Positions 60,497 through 64,000 of a stretch of 64,000 nucleotides of DNA are shown here, one piece after another. The notes beneath the pieces are model-generated. The model made no database searches. It was not told where the DNA came from and saw only the letters and a program-made list of their open reading frames with translations. The position numbers and the translations under genes are program-made. Position 1 is the first letter of the stretch; each line of letters opens with the position of its first letter. The stretch spans positions 1-64,000 of the forward strand of contig NZ_QKTO01000013.1 in the NCBI RefSeq assembly GCF_003234855.1, given 5' to 3'. The stretch comes from Curtobacterium sp. MCBD17_032 (GTDB taxonomy: Bacteria; Actinomycetota; Actinomycetes; Actinomycetales; Microbacteriaceae).

Positions 60497-61492
60497 GTGA
60501 AGATCGACCTCGCAGTCCTGCGACTCATGGAGCGTGAACGGGAGATCCCGTTCGACGAGCTCGTCCAGATCATCGAATCTGCCATCCTGACCGCCTACCA
60601 GAAGCACCGCGCCGAGAACGACGAGCCCGTCGACGCCCAGGCCCGTGTCGAGCTCGACCGGAAGTCCGGCGAGGTCTCGGTCTTCGTCCCCGAGCGTGAC
60701 GAGGACGACAACGTCATCGGCGAGTCCGTGGACCAGCCGAGCGACTTCGGCCGGATCGCGGCCTTCGCGGCCAAGCAGGTCATCAACCAGCGTCTCCGCG
60801 ACATCGGCGACGACAAGATCCTCGGCGAGTTCCGCGGCAAGGAGGGCGACATCGTCGCCGGCATCGTGCAGCAGGGGCCGAACCCGAAGATGATCATGGT
60901 CGACCTCGGCACCGTCGAGGCGATCCTGCCCCCCGAGGAGCAGGTCCCGGGCGAGGCGTACCCGCACGGCATGCGTCTCCGGGTGTACGTGACGAGCGTC
61001 GGCCGCGGCAACAAGGGCCCGCAGATCACGGTGTCCCGCACCCACCCGGGTCTCGTGCGCAAGCTCTTCGCGCTCGAGGTCCCGGAGATCGCGTCGGGTG
61101 TCGTCGAGATCACCTCGCTCGCCCGCGAGGCCGGGCACCGCACGAAGATGGCGGTGAAGGCGAACGAGCCCGGGGTGAACGCCAAGGGCGCCTGCATCGG
61201 CGAACTCGGTGCCCGTGTCCGGTCGGTCACGAACGAGCTCGGCGCCGAGAAGATCGACATCGTGGACTGGTCCTCGGACCTCTCGACGTTCGTCGCGAGC
61301 GCCCTGTCGCCGGCGAAGGTGACGAGCGCGTTCGTGCTCGACGCCTCGACCAAGGCGGTCCGTGCTCTCGTGCCGGACTACCAGCTGTCGCTCGCGATCG
61401 GCAAGGAGGGGCAGAACGCCCGCCTCGCCGCGAAGCTGACGGGCGCCCGGATCGACATCCAGCCGGACTCGATCCTCGACGGCGACGACTGA
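60497..61492 (+). CDS. nusA: Transcription termination/antitermination protein NusA
   Basis: 331 residues. N-terminal RNA-polymerase-binding domain (KIDLAVLRLMEREREIPFDEL), S1 domain (GDIVAGIVQQGPNPKMIMVDLG), and two KH domains (VNAKGACIGELGARVRSVTNEL; SLAIGKEGQNARLAAKLTG). No C-terminal acidic repeats, as usual in actinobacteria. GGAGG lies 7 nt before the GTG. rimP, which precedes nusA in most bacteria, is not here. Confidence 0.96.
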   Translation: MKIDLAVLRLMEREREIPFDELVQIIESAILTAYQKHRAENDEPVDAQARVELDRKSGEVSVFVPERDEDDNVIGESVDQPSDFGRIAAFAAKQVINQRLRDIGDDKILGEFRGKEGDIVAGIVQQGPNPKMIMVDLGTVEAILPPEEQVPGEAYPHGMRLRVYVTSVGRGNKGPQITVSRTHPGLVRKLFALEVPEIASGVVEITSLAREAGHRTKMAVKANEPGVNAKGACIGELGARVRSVTNELGAEKIDIVDWSSDLSTFVASALSPAKVTSAFVLDASTKAVRALVPDYQLSLAIGKEGQNARLAAKLTGARIDIQPDSILDGDD

Positions 61493-61579
61493 CGGACACC
61501 ACCACCGGCGCGGTCCGGTTCGCTCGTGGCGAGAGGCCTCGGGCGCGCCGGATCGCGGTCGTCGGAGTCAAGGAGTAGA

Positions 61580-61900
61580 GTGGACGCCGTCAGAACGTGC
61601 ATCGGCAGTCGTCGTCGTGCAACCCGATCCTCCCTCCTCCGAGTCGTCGCCCTGAGCGACGGTTCCGTCGTGGCGGATCCGAAGGCAGTCATGCCGGGCC
61701 GGGGGGCGTGGCTCACACCGACCGTCGAAGCGTACGAACTGGCCGTCAAGCGCAGGGCATTCCGCCGTGCGCTCCGGCTGGAGCGTGATCCCGACACGTC
61801 CGCGGTGCGTGAGTACCTCGCAGGGCTGCAGAGCCCGGAGCGCACGGAACCCGAGCACCCGGACATGACAGAACAGGCTGAACGGCTTATGGACAACTGA
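61580..61900 (+). CDS. YlxR-family RNA-binding protein
   Basis: About 106 residues. The family pattern is present: RTCIGSRRRATRSSLLRVV near the start and PGRGAWLTP (GRGA loop) in the middle. The usual second Cys of the CxxCR motif is Ser here. The GTG at 61580 has AAGGAG 5 nt upstream. The position between nusA and infB is the standard one. The acidic tail (SPERTEPEHPDMTEQAERL) is longer than in many members. Confidence 0.88.
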   Translation: MDAVRTCIGSRRRATRSSLLRVVALSDGSVVADPKAVMPGRGAWLTPTVEAYELAVKRRAFRRALRLERDPDTSAVREYLAGLQSPERTEPEHPDMTEQAERLMDN

Positions 61901-61974
61901 TGAGCGGCTCGAAATGAGACCCGTCATCCAGTGAGTCCTGCCCCTTGACGGGGTGGGACCCGTGAAGGAGAACA

Positions 61975-64000
61975 GTGGCTAAACCACGCGTACACGAGAT
62001 CGCAAGCGAGCTCGGCGTCGACAGCAAGACCGCACTCGAGAAGCTCAAGGAGCTCGGCGAGTTCGTGAAGGGCCCGAGCTCGAGCATCGAGCCCCCCGTC
62101 GCACGGAAGCTCCGTGCAGCCCTGCAGGCAGAGGGCGCGTCCGCGTCGTCGACGCCCGCAGCCCCCGCCGCCAAGGCCCCCGCGGCACCGCGTTCCGGTG
62201 CCCCGAAGCCCGGTGGCCCCAAGCCCGGTCCGAAGCGCCCGGCGCCCGCCCCCGAGCCCGTCGTCGAGGCGGCTCCCGCTGCCCCGGCCGCCGACGCGGC
62301 ACCGGTCCCCGCAGCACCGAAGTCGGTCGCGCAGCGCCAGGCCGAGGCCGAGGCCGCTCGCAAGGCCGCCGCGGAGCAGAAGGCCGCCGAGCAGAAGGCC
62401 CAGCAGGACGGCGACGCGCCGAAGGACTCGGGTCCGAGCGACGCCGTGAAGCCCGGAGCCGCGAAGCCGTCCGGTGCCGCCCCGAAGCCGGGCGGCCCGA
62501 AGCCCGGCGCACGTCCCGGCAACAACCCCTATGCGTCGAGCCAGGGCATGGGCGCACGTCCGCCGCGCCCCGGCAACAACCCGTTCGCCTCGAACCAGGG
62601 CATGGGCCAGCGCCCGGCCGCCGGTGCGGGTGGCGGCAACGGCATCCCCCGTCCCCAGCCGCCGCGTCCCGGTGCCCCGCGTCCGGGTGCCCCGCGTCCC
62701 GGTGGTCCCGGTCAGAACAACCGTCCCAACGGCTTCGGGCAGCGCCCGGGCCAGGGTGGCGGCGGCCGTGGTGGTGCCGGTGGCGGCTTCAACCGTCCCG
62801 GTGGAGCCGGTGGCGGCGCAGGTGGCGGCTTCGCCCGTCCCGCGTTCACGGGTCCGCGCCCCGCAGGTGGTGGCGGCCGTGGCCGCGGCCCCGGTGGTGG
62901 CACCGCCGGTGCGTTCGGTCGTGGCGGCGGCAAGAGCCGTGCCCGCAAGTCGAAGCGGACGAAGCGCGCCGAGTACGAGATGCGGCAGGCGCCGTCGCTC
63001 GGCGGCGTGCAGGTCCCGCGCGGTGACGGCAACACGGTCATCCGCCTCCGTCGTGGTGCGAGCATCTCGGACTTCGCGGACAAGATCGACGCGAGCCCCG
63101 GCAACCTGGTGACGGTGCTGTTCCACCTCGGTGAGATGGCGACCGCGACCGAGTCCCTCGACGAGGCCACGTTCGAGGTCCTCGGTGAGGAGCTCGGCTA
63201 CAAGATCCAGGTCGTCTCGCCCGAGGACGAGGACAAGGAGCTCCTCGAGGGCTTCGACATCGACATCGACGCCGAGTACGCGGACGAGGACGACTCCGTC
63301 CTGCAGCAGCGTCCCCCGGTCGTCACCGTCATGGGTCACGTCGACCACGGTAAGACCCGACTGCTCGACGCGATCCGGAACTCGAAGGTCGTCGAAGGCG
63401 AAGCCGGCGGCATCACGCAGCACATCGGTGCGTACCAGATCGTCACCGAGCACGAGGGCATCGAGCGCCCGATCACCTTCATCGACACCCCGGGTCACGA
63501 GGCCTTCACGGCCATGCGTGCCCGTGGTGCCCAGGTGACGGACATCGCGATCCTCGTCGTCGCGGCGGACGACGGCATCATGCCGCAGACGATCGAGGCG
63601 CTGAACCACGCCCAGTCGGCCGGTGTGCCGATCGTGGTCGCGGTGAACAAGATCGACAAGGACGGTGCGAACCCGGCCAAGGTCCGCCAGCAGCTCACCG
63701 AGTACAACCTGGTGGCCGAGGAGTACGGCGGCGACGTCATGTTCGTCGACGTGTCGGCGCGGAACAACATCGGCATCCAGGACCTCCTGGACGCGGTGCT
63801 GCTGACCGCCGACGCCGGTCTCGACCTGCGTGCGAACCCCGACAAGGACGCCCGAGGCGTCGCGATCGAAGCCCGGCTCGACAAGGGCCGCGGTGCGGTC
63901 GCGACCGTCCTCATCCAGTCCGGCACGCTGCACGTCGGTGACGCGATCGTCGCCGGCACGGCGTACGGCCGCGTCCGGGCGATGGCGGACGAGAACGGCA
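61975..64000 (+). CDS. infB: Translation initiation factor IF-2, 3' end outside the window
   Basis: Brings fMet-tRNA to the 30S subunit. 675 codons are inside the window. N-terminal IF2_N domain ([22 protein letters not shown]), then a long Pro/Ala and Gly/Arg-rich linker (about 45-325) with GGGRGG-type repeats. A second IF2_N-like region follows, and then the GTPase domain: G1 [11 protein letters not shown] (Lys460), G3 DTPGHEAF and G4 NKID. GTG start with GAAGGAGAAC upstream. CCCCTTGACGGGG at 61941-61953 can form a small hairpin just before the ribosome binding site. Confidence 0.97.
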   Translation, partial: MAKPRVHEIASELGVDSKTALEKLKELGEFVKGPSSSIEPPVARKLRAALQAEGASASSTPAAPAAKAPAAPRSGAPKPGGPKPGPKRPAPAPEPVVEAAPAAPAADAAPVPAAPKSVAQRQAEAEAARKAAAEQKAAEQKAQQDGDAPKDSGPSDAVKPGAAKPSGAAPKPGGPKPGARPGNNPYASSQGMGARPPRPGNNPFASNQGMGQRPAAGAGGGNGIPRPQPPRPGAPRPGAPRPGGPGQNNRPNGFGQRPGQGGGGRGGAGGGFNRPGGAGGGAGGGFARPAFTGPRPAGGGGRGRGPGGGTAGAFGRGGGKSRARKSKRTKRAEYEMRQAPSLGGVQVPRGDGNTVIRLRRGASISDFADKIDASPGNLVTVLFHLGEMATATESLDEATFEVLGEELGYKIQVVSPEDEDKELLEGFDIDIDAEYADEDDSVLQQRPPVVTVMGHVDHGKTRLLDAIRNSKVVEGEAGGITQHIGAYQIVTEHEGIERPITFIDTPGHEAFTAMRARGAQVTDIAILVVAADDGIMPQTIEALNHAQSAGVPIVVAVNKIDKDGANPAKVRQQLTEYNLVAEEYGGDVMFVDVSARNNIGIQDLLDAVLLTADAGLDLRANPDKDARGVAIEARLDKGRGAVATVLIQSGTLHVGDAIVAGTAYGRVRAMADENG

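Noticed and set aside
61576..61581. TAGAGT as a promoter for ylxR
   Set aside because: It overlaps the chosen GTG start, so transcription would begin inside the gene. The AAGGAG ribosome binding site and the operon position explain the start better.

Overview
The window is chromosomal DNA of a very GC-rich actinobacterium. Third codon positions are almost always G or C, GTG starts are frequent, and -10 hexamers of the form TAnnnT often sit directly in front of start codons. Gene content and order fit the family Microbacteriaceae: argS-lmeA-lysA-hom-thrC-thrB-rho-prfA-prmC, then tsaC-wecA-atp operon, then the dxr-rip-ispG-proS-nusA-ylxR-infB stretch. A Curtobacterium-like genome is my best guess, but it is an inference from content, not a proof. 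I see no prophage, insertion sequence, CRISPR array or integration junction. Base composition looks even throughout.

Layout. 1-2.4 kb: a TPM-domain envelope protein that runs off the left edge, and a small orphan protein. 2.4-8.5 kb: a phosphopantetheinyl transferase, a short M1 metallopeptidase and a 1,328-residue membrane synthetase of the Pls/PosA type. The synthetase has adenylation and carrier domains, membrane helices and left-handed beta-helix acyltransferase-like repeats. 8.6-9.4 kb: tRNA-Arg(CCG) and a lipoprotein. 9.5-21.3 kb: argS, an LmeA-like protein, then lysine/threonine biosynthesis, rho (with a foldable leader), release factor 1 and its methyltransferase. 21.4-24.4 kb: a HAD phosphatase, the tRNA threonylcarbamoyladenosine enzyme, a WecA-like sugar-phosphate transferase and an AtpI-like protein. 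24.6-31.5 kb: the complete F1Fo ATP synthase operon atpBEFHAGDC, with a minimal epsilon subunit, followed by yaaA.

32.3-49.1 kb is the most unusual region. It is a co-directional run of FHA protein, PP2C phosphatase, Ser/Thr kinase with an FN3-like ectodomain, a 1,965-residue multi-repeat surface protein, MoxR ATPase, DUF58 protein, a transglutaminase-like membrane protein that lacks the catalytic Cys and His, and a double zinc-ribbon/FHA protein. Four of its junctions are tight: three are 4-bp GTGA overlaps, and one is a 3-bp gap. I infer a phospho-signalling system coupled to assembly or control of a large surface protein. Its function is not known to me.

49.2-64 kb: a membrane protein whose reading frame has no stop before it runs into a convergent asparaginase gene; an OsmC-like protein and FKBP lipoprotein facing that asparaginase across four 18-bp tandem repeats; the isoprenoid genes dxr and ispG flanking an intramembrane protease and an inserted permease/cysteine-hydrolase pair; then proS, nusA, ylxR and the first two thirds or so of infB, which runs off the right edge.
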